Part shown: in pieces, positions 17,972 to 27,848 of the stretch
How the letters are laid out: the number at the start of each line of letters is the position of its first letter
Numbering within the stretch: position 1 is the stretch's first letter
NCBI GenBank assembly: GCA_963714415.1
Contig: CAVQOL010000014.1
Location: 1-64,000, forward strand
Source of the DNA: JAGXRK01 sp963714415
Lineage (GTDB): Bacteria > Bacteroidota > Ignavibacteria > Ignavibacteriales > Ignavibacteriaceae
Direction: 5' to 3'
DNA: 64,000 nucleotides
Made by a program: the position numbers and the translations under genes
Notes under the pieces: model-generated
Told to the model about the DNA's origin: nothing
Seen by the model: the letters and a program-made list of their open reading frames with translations, nothing else
Database searches by the model: none

Positions 17972-19138
17972 CTACCTTGTCCTGGAGTCTCTGTCACGAG
18001 ATCCACTGCTGCCACTTCCACCACTATTTCTTGATGGCGGGGGAGAAGAGCGTGGCGGACTGCTTGGTCTATTGCTGCTTGGAGGGCTTACAGTTCTGTT
18101 AGGTTGATTATTTCCTCGAGGTGGAGTATTAACATTTGGTTTTCGATTAGAATCCGTATTTGGTCTTCTTTCAATTCTCGGTGGATTATTATTCTCTTTC
18201 CTAGTATTTACATCACTGTTTCTCTTAGTATTTTCATTTCTTCTAATTACAGGATTTTTATTTTCTTTGCTTTCCCTTCGTCCTTTAACATTTTCTTCAC
18301 GCTGTTGATCTCTGGGATCTTTTCTAACTTTTCGATCTGTAGTAACTCTTTTTTGTTTGTCTCTATCAGTCTGAACATTTTTCCTTCCCTGATCTTTTCT
18401 GCTATCGAGAGTTTTGGTTCTCTCACTAGTTCTTGTGCTTGTTCTGGTATCGAGTATATTTCTATCTCGTAAAACATCTGTTCTTTTTTCGGTTACATTA
18501 CGATCAATATTTGCTAAAGAAGTTCTTTCTCTTTGTTTAAGCTCACTGCGTAAAAGATCGGATGCGGATCGGTCTCTGGTAACCAGAGGATCTCTATCTC
18601 TAAGACCACTATTTCTTAAACCCGAATTATTTCTGACAGCGTAAATATCATTAGTTCTGTATTTATAAGTGGTATAATTCCAGGAACCATAGTACGGATA
18701 ATACCAACCGGAATAATAAACCGGATAGTAATAAACAGGGTAAAAAAGAATAGGTCTGTAATACCAGACAGGGTAGTAGCAGTAATAATCCCAATAGAAA
18801 GGATCATAATAATACCAACTGTATCCGTAGTTCAATCCTATTGTAACAGAAGGATAATAGTTCCAGTAATATTTGCGGTACGTTGGATAATCGTAATTAT
18901 AATTGTCATTGTTATATTCATATTCATCATTTTCAGTGTACGATTCAGTATCTTCATAATCGTCGTAATACTCACTGCTTTCTTCGTAATATTCTGAAGT
19001 ATCATTTTCTACATAATCTTCATAATATGGTTCATCGCTATAGCCGCTCCATTCATTAGTAACGACTTTTGTATAGCATCCTGTTAAAAGAAACAAAGCA
19101 GGAAAAATTATCATCGAGAGGGTTAATATTTTTTTCAT
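17972..19138 (-). CDS. Large Tyr-rich, Arg/Asp/Asn-tailed lipoprotein, family unknown
   Basis: About 388 residues. The start at 19138 (MKKILTLSM) is preferred over an ATG nine bases upstream because AAAGGA then lies eight bases before it. The lipobox is LLTGC. The mature protein has an acidic, Tyr-rich stretch (about 15-85), a Tyr/Trp/Phe/Pro block (about 90-155, e.g. YYPVWYYRPILFYPVYYYP), and then a basic low-complexity half of Arg, Asp, Asn, Lys, Ser and Pro ending RDRDSRTR. No catalytic motif is evident. The charge and aromatic segregation suggests an extended, partly disordered surface anchor or cell-wall-associated protein, but this is inference. It begins the run that includes the small lipoprotein and the FadL-like barrel. 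Confidence 0.7.
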   Translation of the reverse strand: MKKILTLSMIIFPALFLLTGCYTKVVTNEWSGYSDEPYYEDYVENDTSEYYEESSEYYDDYEDTESYTENDEYEYNNDNYNYDYPTYRKYYWNYYPSVTIGLNYGYSWYYYDPFYWDYYCYYPVWYYRPILFYPVYYYPVYYSGWYYPYYGSWNYTTYKYRTNDIYAVRNNSGLRNSGLRDRDPLVTRDRSASDLLRSELKQRERTSLANIDRNVTEKRTDVLRDRNILDTRTSTRTSERTKTLDSRKDQGRKNVQTDRDKQKRVTTDRKVRKDPRDQQREENVKGRRESKENKNPVIRRNENTKRNSDVNTRKENNNPPRIERRPNTDSNRKPNVNTPPRGNNQPNRTVSPPSSNRPSSPPRSSPPPSRNSGGSGSSGSRDRDSRTR

Positions 19139-19296
19139 CTCATCCATCCTTTTTTTAACTGCTTAAAAATGGTCAAAAATCAAGCCTAATTAAAGTCGGA
19201 AAAACATATCAGAAAGTGGAAGAATAGAGATAAAAACCCTTTTTTTTGTATAATAATTTAAACTTTAGTGTCTATTCAAATGTACACAAAGAAAAA

Positions 19297-20070
19297 TTAA
19301 AATATACTTTGAATGAACTCCATTGTTAATCCTCTATCAGCAGCAGATGGATTCCATTGTTTATTCGTTAAAATATCTCTTAATTCCAATCCAATGGTAA
19401 ACCCATTTCCCACACCCCATTTTACAGCAACATTTAAATAACCTGTTCCTTTACCAAAAAGATCGGATGAATTATCGTTAAACCCAAGGTCATATTCTCC
19501 AAGAACGGAAAAATTTGGACCTAATGTTTTTTCAACACCAACAATAAGATTTATAAAACCATCACCATCTTTGTTTTCAATAGAATAATTAATTACTCCA
19601 TGAAAACTTAAGTAACCCAGCAACTCAAAATTCTTGCTTGATGCGGCAAAAAATCCGGGTGACTTAATCGCATATCTTCCAAACTCATCGAAGTATTCAC
19701 CTTTACCTTGTGAATCAAATCCAAGAGCAATTGCAGGAATTAAAGTTGTTTCATTAATTAACCTTACCCGAAAGTTGACACCTGGCCACTTATACCATTC
19801 AGGAGATCCAATTCCAATAATATTTGTTCCACCATAAGAAATTCCAAAACTTACATTATCGAACACGCCGACTTCTATTTTTGCCACTAATACTCCTAAA
19901 GGCAGAATATCTGTCGTTATGCCTACATTTCCTTTGTCAAGAATTCCTGCAGTTGGCATATCAATTAAATATCTGTATTCATATTTTGCAGATGTACCAG
20001 CAGACCCTTGAGCAAAAATTGGGCTGACCTGTAATATGAAAGCTGCGGTAATTATTAATAAAGTTCGCAT
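19297..20070 (-). CDS. Hypothetical outer-membrane barrel-like protein
   Basis: A complete 257-residue secreted protein: signal peptide MRTLLIITAAFILQVSPIFA, then alternating short hydrophobic strands and turns (e.g. KIEVGVFDNVSFGISYGGTN, LIVGVEKTLGPNFSVLGEYDLG), ending in a terminal Phe (SIF). These features suggest a small beta-barrel in the outer membrane. No specific family is recognised. It is separated from the next lipoprotein by about 150 bases and follows the 20145-21460 pair by about 75 bases, so operon membership is uncertain. Confidence 0.7.
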   Translation of the reverse strand: MRTLLIITAAFILQVSPIFAQGSAGTSAKYEYRYLIDMPTAGILDKGNVGITTDILPLGVLVAKIEVGVFDNVSFGISYGGTNIIGIGSPEWYKWPGVNFRVRLINETTLIPAIALGFDSQGKGEYFDEFGRYAIKSPGFFAASSKNFELLGYLSFHGVINYSIENKDGDGFINLIVGVEKTLGPNFSVLGEYDLGFNDNSSDLFGKGTGYLNVAVKWGVGNGFTIGLELRDILTNKQWNPSAADRGLTMEFIQSIF

Positions 20071-20144
20071 AATTCCTCGGAGTTTTATTTTTTCATATTC
20101 AAAATAAAAAATATTTTAATTTATTGCACTATAATAATTTAGCC

Positions 20145-20531
20145 TTATCCAGTTAAAGCTAAGATTTCAAACCTTATCAGGTTAGGGAATAGTGAGAATT
20201 GAGATTTAATAGAAATTTCTACCTTGCCAGAAGTGCCTTTAGAACGAAGAATGATAAATCCATTTTTTTGATCTAGTTCAACTATTTCAATTAAACTTTC
20301 GCCTTCCAAAAAAATAAATTCTGCAGTTGAATATCTGAAAGGAATTTTCCATCCAAAAGCGTTAACCGGAATAACTTCAATTTTTATTGTTGAAGAGTGA
20401 TCGGCAAATAAATTCTCAGGATGTTTTTTAATGACGTCTCCATAAACATTAAAAACATACATCGAAAAGAAGATCAGAATAAATATTGAAACTGAAATCA
20501 GAATAATTAAAATATTTTTTCTCCTATTCAT
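20145..20531 (-). CDS. Small membrane-anchored protein of unknown function
   Basis: A 128-residue protein with a basic N-terminus (MNRRKNILII) and a single long hydrophobic segment (about 6-28), followed by an apparently beta-rich domain outside the membrane (STIKIEVIPVNAFGWKIPFR...). No family is recognised. The start overlaps the end of the ATP-grasp-like gene by 8 bases, so both proteins are likely made together and may act in one process. Confidence 0.6.
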   Translation of the reverse strand: MNRRKNILIILISVSIFILIFFSMYVFNVYGDVIKKHPENLFADHSSTIKIEVIPVNAFGWKIPFRYSTAEFIFLEGESLIEIVELDQKNGFIILRSKGTSGKVEISIKSQFSLFPNLIRFEILALTG

Positions 20532-21460
20532 AAGATAAATGATTTATTTTCTGTTTTTTAAGTTTCTGTACATCAAGTCTTAAAAGATGGATTATCTGAT
20601 TAACAATTTGGTCAGGAACACCATCCTTATGAACAGATTTTAATCTCATATCGCATTGATCATTAACATAATCAATCACTACAAATTTTTTCTCCGGTGT
20701 TAAAACAATTTCGGTAGAAAAAAAATCTAAGTGAGTAAGTTGTACAATTGTTTTTGTAATTTGATTCAGTTTTCTTAATCCGAATTTTTTAATTTGTTCA
20801 GCGGTAAGAATTTCATAAATATGAGTCTGATCATCCCACCACACACAAATTGGCTTGCCGAAAGCCCAAAAGCTACGGAACCAGGCACGTTTACCTTCAA
20901 GATCGCCTGGAATTATTTTTTGTTGTATAAGATATTTATCCGATTTATTAGTTCGTCTTTCCAAAAGAACTTCTTTTAGTGTTTCAGCGCCGGTAACAAC
21001 ACCTATTCCGCCGCCCGTTGTGATGCATGGTTTAATAATAAATGGTCTTCCTAATATTGCAAGATCATCAACAGATATGATTAATTCCTCCTTTTCTTTA
21101 AGCGGAGGAATTATTATTGAGTAAGGAACATTTATTCCTGCAGATATAAATTCAAGGTGCATTGTTGCTTTATCGATAGCATGTTCAACATTTTTGTAAG
21201 GATTAAATATTCTGCAATTTCTTCGAGTTAATATTTTTGCAAGTTCGGTGAAATCATCATCAACATCGGATGCTCTGTCAAGATAAGATCTAAACCAAAG
21301 TCTTTTACGTTTTACCAGATCTGTTATTTCGAAGAATATTATTTTCTGTAATTACAAAGGTTGAAAGTCCGTAAGATTGAAGTGTTTTTTCAATGAGATC
21401 AACAAAATCTTTATCGAATTCCCAAACAAATGATATGGCTAAATCAAATGTGTTAATCAT
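20524..21460 (-). CDS. ATP-grasp-like protein, frameshifted
   Basis: About 312 residues. The N-terminal half starts MINTFDLAISFVWEFDKDFV and, after a break near 21330, continues EITDLVKRKRLWFRSYLDRAS. The C-terminal half has ATP-grasp features: INVPYSIIIPP, the lysine and glycine loop RPFIIKPCITTGGGIGV, and a probable metal-binding FVVIDYVNDQCDMR. Such enzymes join a carboxylate to an amine or thiol using ATP; the substrate is unknown here. The gene is divergent from the TPR lipoprotein gene at 21615 and overlaps the small membrane protein gene downstream. Confidence in ATP-grasp is moderate because the usual ExxxD/N metal motif is only approximate. Confidence 0.6.
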
Positions 21461-21500
21461 GTAAAATTTTAACTTTTATTATAAAACTTTATAATTCCTT

Positions 21501-21508
21501 TATCTTTG
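21501..21508 (+). promoter_or_regulatory. Possible Bacteroidota-type -7 element
   Basis: TATCTTTG matches the TAnnTTTG -7 consensus and lies about 107 bases before the TPR lipoprotein start. No TTG -33 element is visible at the right spacing, so this is tentative. Confidence 0.3.
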
Positions 21509-21614
21509 TAAGTAAAGGCTGTTAATCAATACCGTAAATATAAAGAAAGAAACCGGCTCCTATAATTTATAAAATACCTTGTTATTCCTCAGCGCTAATA
21601 ATATATTTTCTTTA

Positions 21615-23441
21615 ATGAAAAGACTAATTATTACAAACCTGTTAATGGTATCTGTTCTGCTTCCAATAATTATAGCTTGCGGCGGAAGTGATACGGTTAT
21701 CCAACCAAAAAATACATCTGTTGCTTTATCAATCTCTGAAAATCAAAGAAAGAAAAAAGCTTTAGACCATTTTGTAAACGGAACAGTTCTCGAAGCTCAA
21801 AACAACTATAATGCTGCTGTAAGCGAATTTGAGAAAGCCTTGCAATATGATACGACTGCAGGAATTTACTATTCACTTTCAAAAAATTACTTCTTAACAA
21901 ACAAACTTATTCAATCGCTGAATAGTATTAAGAAGGCAGTTGAACTTGATTCAACCAAAATTGAATATTATGATTTAATGGTTGATGTATATTCTGCGGC
22001 AAGAAATACATGACTCTGCTCTTACTGTACTTGAAAAAGCTATGGTTCTTGAACCGAATAATGTAAACCTGTATTACAAACTCGCCAGATTGTATGAAAT
22101 ATCAAAACCATTGGAAGCGATTTCTGTTTATGAAAAATTAATTGAGTTAGTTGGTCCTGATTGGAACTTGCTTGTTCGCATAGCTGAGTTATATGAAAAA
22201 ACAGGAGATACAGATCTTGCCTTGGATGCAATAAAGCGTTTACTTGAAATTGATCCTTCGAATAACCAAATAAAAATTTTGTTGATTGACTTAAATCAAC
22301 GAGCCGGTAAATATGATGAAGCAATTCAAATTACAAATGATCTCCTGGAAATAACTCCTAACGATATTTTAGTAAGAGAAAAGAAGGCTCTTGCTCTTAT
22401 TGCAAAAGAAGATTGGGAAGCAGCTTCAAAAGAATTTAACTTTATAATTGAAAATGATAGTGTTAATCTTGACGCCAAAATAAATATAGCGGCATCTTAT
22501 TACGAGAAATCGATGTCCGATTCGTCACTTCTCCCAATCGCAAAAAATCTTTTTGAAAGAATTGATAAAGACACACTTAACTGGCAGGTGAAAATGTATC
22601 TTGGTGCAATTGCATTTAGTGAAGGTAAGGATTCTTTAGCTATAGAAAATTTTAAATTCGTTACGGAAAATGCTAACTGGAATGTTCAAGCGTGGATAAG
22701 ACTTGGCGGACTTTTATACGATAACAGGAAATATGATGAAGCATCAAAAATAATGTATGAAGCTGTGGAATCTTTTCCTCAGGATTTTGCAGTGAACTTT
22801 ATACTTGGACTTTCTTTAACACAGCTAAATAGTCAGGAACAAGGAGAGGTTTATCTTAAAAAAGCCGTTGATCTTAATCCTTCTGATTTAAATGCACTGT
22901 CTGCTTATAGTTATACACTCAGCCAGTTAAAGAAAAATGAAGAAGCAATTACTTATTTATCAAACGAGCATTACAAATAGATCCGAATGATGTAAATCTT
23001 ATCGGGACACTTGGACTTATTTATAATTCAATTCAAATGTATGCTGAGAGTGATAGTACATATGAAAGAGGATTGGAACTTGATCCACAAAATGCATTAA
23101 TAAATAATAATTACTCTTATGCTCTTGCTGTAAGAGGTGAACAGCTTGAGCGGGCATTAGAGATGGTTAAGATTTCAATAGCTGCAGATTCATTAAATTC
23201 ATCGTACCTCGATACTATCGGCTGGGTTTATTTTAAGCTTGAAGAATACGGTCTTGCAAAAATATATCTTGAAAAAGCAATTGAAGTCGGAGGTGAAAGT
23301 GTTGTTATGTTAGACCATCTTGGTGATATAGAGTATAAATTAGGTAATATTGTACGGGCAAAAGAACTGTGGAAAAAAGCAGTCGAACTTGAGCCATCGA
23401 GAACAGAAATTCAGATAAAAATAGAAAAGGGAGAACTTTGA
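21615..23441 (+). CDS. TPR-repeat lipoprotein, frameshifted
   Basis: About 608 residues. The start at 21615 (MKRLIITNLLMVSVLLPIII then ACGG lipobox) is preferred over an in-frame ATG-like start at 21579 because it gives a clean lipoprotein signal. The mature protein consists of about a dozen TPR units (e.g. ALDHFVNGTVLEAQNNYNAA, ESTYERGLELDPQNALINNN in parts). Breaks lie near 22008 and 22968. TPR lipoproteins of this length commonly scaffold envelope complexes. The stop overlaps the start of the DUF4292 gene (TTGA), and together with the EnvC-like gene this forms a probable envelope operon. Confidence 0.75.
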
Positions 23442-24227
23442 AAAAATATTTAGTCTATTCTGGCGTTATCATTAATAATTTTTTTAACTTCATTTTATGG
23501 ATGCGTACCTTCACAGCCAACAGAAGATATTGAACTGCTTCCATCTGAAAGATTGATAAACAGACTTGAAGTTAATCGAAGAAAAATAAAAAATATTGAA
23601 GGAATCGGAACTCTTTCTGTAAAAACTCCTCAGCTTGATAATAGTGCCACATTCAGAGTGATCTTACAAAAACCGGATTCATTACAGCTTACTGTTCTAG
23701 GTCCCTTCGGTATCGAATTGGCTGATGCTGTTGTTTCAAGTAAGGAATTTATTTTTTATGATGCTCTTCAGAATACGGCTTATACCGGTCAAACTGATAG
23801 TGAAGCACTTCAGAACATTTTCAGAATTGATTTAAACTTCAGCGATATTATGGATGCATTTGTGGGCTCCGTTAATCTTACTGAAAATCTTTATAAGACG
23901 CCTGATGTTTATGAAGTTGAATATGATAAATATATTCTCACATATTACGATTTGGACAGGCAAATAATAAAAAAATATAAGGTTGATGTTCGTCAGCTTG
24001 GAATTACGGATTTTGAATTATCCACATTAGACGGCGAAGTTAGTATAGAAGGAAAATATTCAAAGTTTGAACTGATTGAGAATGTGGCCGTACCATTTCG
24101 TATAGAAGTTTCCAACAGGAAGCAGAACCAACAAATAAATATTGAGTATAAAAAAATTACAGCCAATAGAAACAGCATTAATATTGATTTTTCTTTACCT
24201 GAAGACGCAACTATAATTAAATGGTAA
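23438..24227 (+). CDS. DUF4292 lipoprotein (LolB-like), frameshifted
   Basis: About 262 residues. The start is TTG at 23438, overlapping the TPR stop. After one extra base near 23462 the signal segment reads ALSLIIFLTSFYGC, a lipobox. The following domain matches DUF4292 in layout: RLEVNRRKIKNIEGIGTLSV, VILQKPDSLQLTVLGPFG and IEYKKITANRNSINIDFSLP. DUF4292 proteins are Bacteroidota outer-membrane lipoproteins with a LolB/LolA-like fold and may handle lipids or lipoproteins; this is family inference. The end overlaps the next start by seven bases. Confidence 0.75.
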
Positions 24228-25474
24228 ACAGATTTAAAATATTGCTTTCTCTTCTAATTGTATTTTTGTCAATTTCTGGTATTGCACAAGAAAAACAAAT
24301 CAACTCCAAGCGTGTTGAATTAGAGAAACTTAAAAATGAAATTCAAACCATTGAGTCTGAACTAAAAAAAAGTACAACAAAGGAAAAACAATCGCTCCAG
24401 ACTTATGATAAACTGAACAGGCAGAATTTTTTAATTAATAAAGTTGTGCTGAATCTGAAAAAAGAAGAAGAGCAAAAAGCAGACGAAATTCAACTTAGTG
24501 AACAAAAAATTTCTTCTATCGAAAATGAAATTGAAAAGCTTAAGAAAAATTATGAAAAATACGTTGTTGCAATATATAAAGGCGGTAAAGTAAATGAGTG
24601 GGAAAGTCTTCTTAACTCGGAATCATTTAACCAGGCAATTTTACGGTATAAATATCTTAAAGAATTCTCACGTCAACGCAAGAATGATCTCGTTAAGTTC
24701 AATGAAAACAAGGAAGAACTATTTGCTGCAAAGAAACAACTAGAAATTGAAAGAGCAGAAAAGAGAAAGCTCACAGAGGAAAAAAGCATTGAAGAAAAAA
24801 CTCTTAAAGCAAAATTAGCTGATCAGAAAAAAGTTCTTAACAGAGTTAAAAAAGATAAAGCCGCACTTAATAAAAAATTAAAAGACAAAAGAAACGCTGA
24901 AAAGCAAATTGCAAACCTGATTGTAAAACTTGTTGAGGAGGCAGAACGTAAGCAAAGAGAACTTGAAGAGAAGCAGCAGAAAGATCGTTTGATTGCAAGT
25001 ACTAATCCTAACATAAAATCTGAAACATTTCCGGAATATAATTTGGATTTAAATACTGCCTCATTCAAATCATTTGCTGAGTTAAGAGGTAAATTAAACT
25101 GGCCCGTAAGAAGGGGAAGAATTGTCGGTAAATTCGGTGAGTCAACAAATCCTGCGCTTAGAACCATTACATTGAGCAACGGTATTGATATTAAAACAGC
25201 CGGTGATTTAAACGTATACACCGTTGTTGAAGGAGTTGTATCCGCTGTTGAATGGATACCCGGTTACGGCAGTGTAATCATAATTTCTCACAAAGGAAAT
25301 TTCCGTACGGTATATAGTCATTTATCCGAAATATTTGTGAATGAAGGTGATAGAGTCAGAACGGGCACGGTTATAGCAAGAGTAAGTGAGGGAATTGAAG
25401 GTACAATTCTTCATTTTGAAATATGGAATGCACGGGAAAAAGTTAATCCGGAATTGTGGTTAAAAAAATCATAA
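24221..25474 (+). CDS. EnvC-like coiled-coil protein with degenerate M23/LytM domain
   Basis: A complete 417-residue secreted protein: signal peptide (MVNRFKILLSLLIVFLSISGIAQ), a long coiled coil (about 24-250, rich in Glu, Lys, Leu, Gln) and a C-terminal LytM domain (about 300-415). Where active M23 peptidases have HxxxD, this reads NGIDIK, so the first zinc-ligand His is Asn; the later YSHLSE and ILHFEIW histidines remain. This pattern is typical of EnvC-type activators of cell-wall amidases rather than an enzyme. Role: control of peptidoglycan splitting at cell division (inference from family). It is coupled with DUF4292 and TPR genes upstream. Confidence 0.85.
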   Translation: MVNRFKILLSLLIVFLSISGIAQEKQINSKRVELEKLKNEIQTIESELKKSTTKEKQSLQTYDKLNRQNFLINKVVLNLKKEEEQKADEIQLSEQKISSIENEIEKLKKNYEKYVVAIYKGGKVNEWESLLNSESFNQAILRYKYLKEFSRQRKNDLVKFNENKEELFAAKKQLEIERAEKRKLTEEKSIEEKTLKAKLADQKKVLNRVKKDKAALNKKLKDKRNAEKQIANLIVKLVEEAERKQRELEEKQQKDRLIASTNPNIKSETFPEYNLDLNTASFKSFAELRGKLNWPVRRGRIVGKFGESTNPALRTITLSNGIDIKTAGDLNVYTVVEGVVSAVEWIPGYGSVIIISHKGNFRTVYSHLSEIFVNEGDRVRTGTVIARVSEGIEGTILHFEIWNAREKVNPELWLKKS

Positions 25475-25484
25475 TGTATTCTAC

Positions 25485-26750
25485 TTGAAGAAATTCTTTA
25501 AAATACCAGGGAGTTATAAAACTCTAATTCAGAATTTCTTTTCACTATCAGCACTTCAGTTTTTCAATTATTTATTCCCACTTATAACTCTTCCTTATGT
25601 CGTTCGAGTATTAGGACCGGAAAAATTTGGTTTGGTAAATTTTGCAGCGGCGTTCGTTGGGTATTTCATTACAATCAGTGATTATGGGTTTAATCTTTCT
25701 GCAACCAGACAGATTTCAGTTAATCGGGATGATCAAAATGAAATAAATAAAATATTTATTTCTGTTATTTTCTCAAAAATTTTATTAGGAATCATTTCTT
25801 TCTCCATTTTGATAATTGCAATTTTAAGCTTTGAAATATTCAGAAATGAATATCTGCTCTACTTAATCTCATTTGGATTGGTAATCTCGACAATTCTTTT
25901 TCCATTCTGGTTATTACAGGGATTGGAAAAAATGAAATATATTCCTTTAATTCATCTTGTACCAAAGATCATTGGTACGATTTTAATATTTACAATTATT
26001 ACAAGTACAGATGATTTTTTACTTTATGCTTTAATTCTTTCCGGAGTACAATTAAGCATTGGAATTATCGGATTGCTCTTTGCCATTCGTATAATCAAAC
26101 TAAAATGGATTTCACCATCATTCACTAGTATTAAAACTCAATTAAGTGATGGACTTGAGATATTTAAATCAACTATTGCTATAAATCTTTATACAAATAG
26201 CAATACATTCATACTGGGTTTGTTAACTAATAATGAAGTCGTCGGATATTTTTCTGCTGCGGATAAGATCAGGATATTTTTTCAAAGTTTTTTTTCTCCA
26301 GTTTCTCAAAGTGTTTTCCCATTTGTAAATTATTTGTTGAAGGAATCAAAAGAGAAATTATTATTGTTCAATAAAAAATTGCTAAAATTTCAAGCACTAA
26401 CCGGAATAGTAATTTCAGTATTAATTTTCATTTTTGCCGAACAAATTGTTTATCTAATTTTGGGCGATAATTATATGGAATCAGTATTGATCTTAAGAAT
26501 TATTTGCTGGCTTCCATTTATAATTTATATAAGTAATATCTATGGAATTCAAACAATGCTGCCTTTGGGTTTCGACAGACATTTTTTTCTTATAGTTGCG
26601 TTGGCTGCAATAATCAATCTATCGATAGCCTTTTTGCTTGTACCTTTTTATCAGGCAATCGGCACCTCCATTGCAGTTCTAGTAACAGAAATATTTGTAA
26701 CTATTAGTATGATTTTATTTTTATACAAGAAACAAGTAAAGCTGTTATAA
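25485..26750 (+). CDS. Polysaccharide flippase (Wzx/RfbX type)
   Basis: A complete 421-residue membrane protein of the polysaccharide-export MATE-like superfamily (PF01943 type), with about 12-14 hydrophobic segments. Family landmarks are the N-terminal LITLPYVVRVLGPEKFGLVNFA and the central NSNTFILGLLTNNEVVGYFSAADKI (split here). The start is TTG at 25485. It is expected to move undecaprenyl-linked O-antigen units across the inner membrane. It heads the polysaccharide cluster and is followed two bases later by glf. No frame break. Confidence 0.88.
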   Translation: MKKFFKIPGSYKTLIQNFFSLSALQFFNYLFPLITLPYVVRVLGPEKFGLVNFAAAFVGYFITISDYGFNLSATRQISVNRDDQNEINKIFISVIFSKILLGIISFSILIIAILSFEIFRNEYLLYLISFGLVISTILFPFWLLQGLEKMKYIPLIHLVPKIIGTILIFTIITSTDDFLLYALILSGVQLSIGIIGLLFAIRIIKLKWISPSFTSIKTQLSDGLEIFKSTIAINLYTNSNTFILGLLTNNEVVGYFSAADKIRIFFQSFFSPVSQSVFPFVNYLLKESKEKLLLFNKKLLKFQALTGIVISVLIFIFAEQIVYLILGDNYMESVLILRIICWLPFIIYISNIYGIQTMLPLGFDRHFFLIVALAAIINLSIAFLLVPFYQAIGTSIAVLVTEIFVTISMILFLYKKQVKLL

Positions 26751-26751
26751 G

Positions 26752-27848
26752 ATGAAATACGATTACTTAATTGTTGGTGCCGGATTTGCAGGATCAGTAA
26801 TGGCTGAAAGATTAGCTTCTCAGCTTAACAAAAAAGTATTATTGGTCGAGAAAAGAAATCACATTGGAGGTAATGCATATGATGAATATGACGAGCACGG
26901 AATTTTAGTTCATCGTTATGGACCACATATTTTTCATACAAACAGTAAAGAAGTATTTGATTATCTTTCACAGTTTACTAAATGGATTCCGTATGAACAT
27001 AAAGTTTTAGCAAAATTTAATGAAAATTATATCCAATTCCAATAAACAGATTAACAATAAATCAATTATATAATCTAAATCTGAAAACAGAGGAAGAAGT
27101 AAAAAATTATTTTGAGAAGGTTAAAGAGCACAGGCATCCAATAATGAATTCAGAAGATATTATTGTTAATCAGGTTGGAAAAGATTTATTTGAGAAGTTC
27201 TTTAAACACTACACAAAAAAACAATGGAATCTTGAGCCAGAAGAATTATCGCCGTCTGTATGCGGAAGAATTCCGGTTAGAACAAATGATGATTGCAGAT
27301 ACTTTACAGATAAGTATCAGTTTATGCCCAAAGATGGTTACACAAGAATGTTTGAAAAGATGTTGAATCATAAAAACATAGAAGTAATTTTAAATACAGA
27401 TTATAAAAGCATTGTTGATACAATTAAATTTGATAAGATGATTTACACAGGACCAATTGATTATTTTTTTGATTATCAGTTTGGAAAACTTCCATACAGA
27501 TCCATAAGGTTTGAGTTTAAGAATTTGAAACAGGACAACTATCAGGAAACGGCTCAAATAAATTATGTTGATGATTCAGTTGAGTTTACACGAGTTATTG
27601 AGCATAAATTACTTAGTCAGCAAAACTCAGAAACTACAACAGTTTCATTTGAATATCCACAACAGGAAGGCGAACCATTTTATCCGATACCAAATGAAAA
27701 TAACAGGCAACAATATTTACTTTATAAGAACGATGCACAAAAGTTGAAAAATACAATTTTCTGCGGTCGCTTAGCTGAATACCAATATTATAATATGGAT
27801 CAGGTTGTGGCGAATACATTGAAGATATTTGAGAATGAATTATTATGA
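26752..27848 (+). CDS. glf: UDP-galactopyranose mutase Glf, frameshifted
   Basis: About 365 residues. The N-terminal FAD-binding motif DYLIVGAGFAGSVMAERLA is followed by HIGGNAYDEYDEHG and RYGPHIFHTNS, hallmarks of Glf. After a missing base near 27042 the frame resumes PIPINRLTINQLYNLN. The C-terminal half includes FEKFFKHYTKKQWNLEPEEL and RVIEHKLL. The flavoenzyme converts UDP-galactopyranose to UDP-galactofuranose, so the local glycan probably contains galactofuranose. Stop and next start overlap (ATGA-like junction), consistent with an operon. Confidence 0.9.

Noticed and set aside
17451..19138. Antisense ORFs over the lipoprotein genes
   Set aside because: They are long only because the low-complexity codon composition leaves few stops in the opposite strand; no start signals or families appear.
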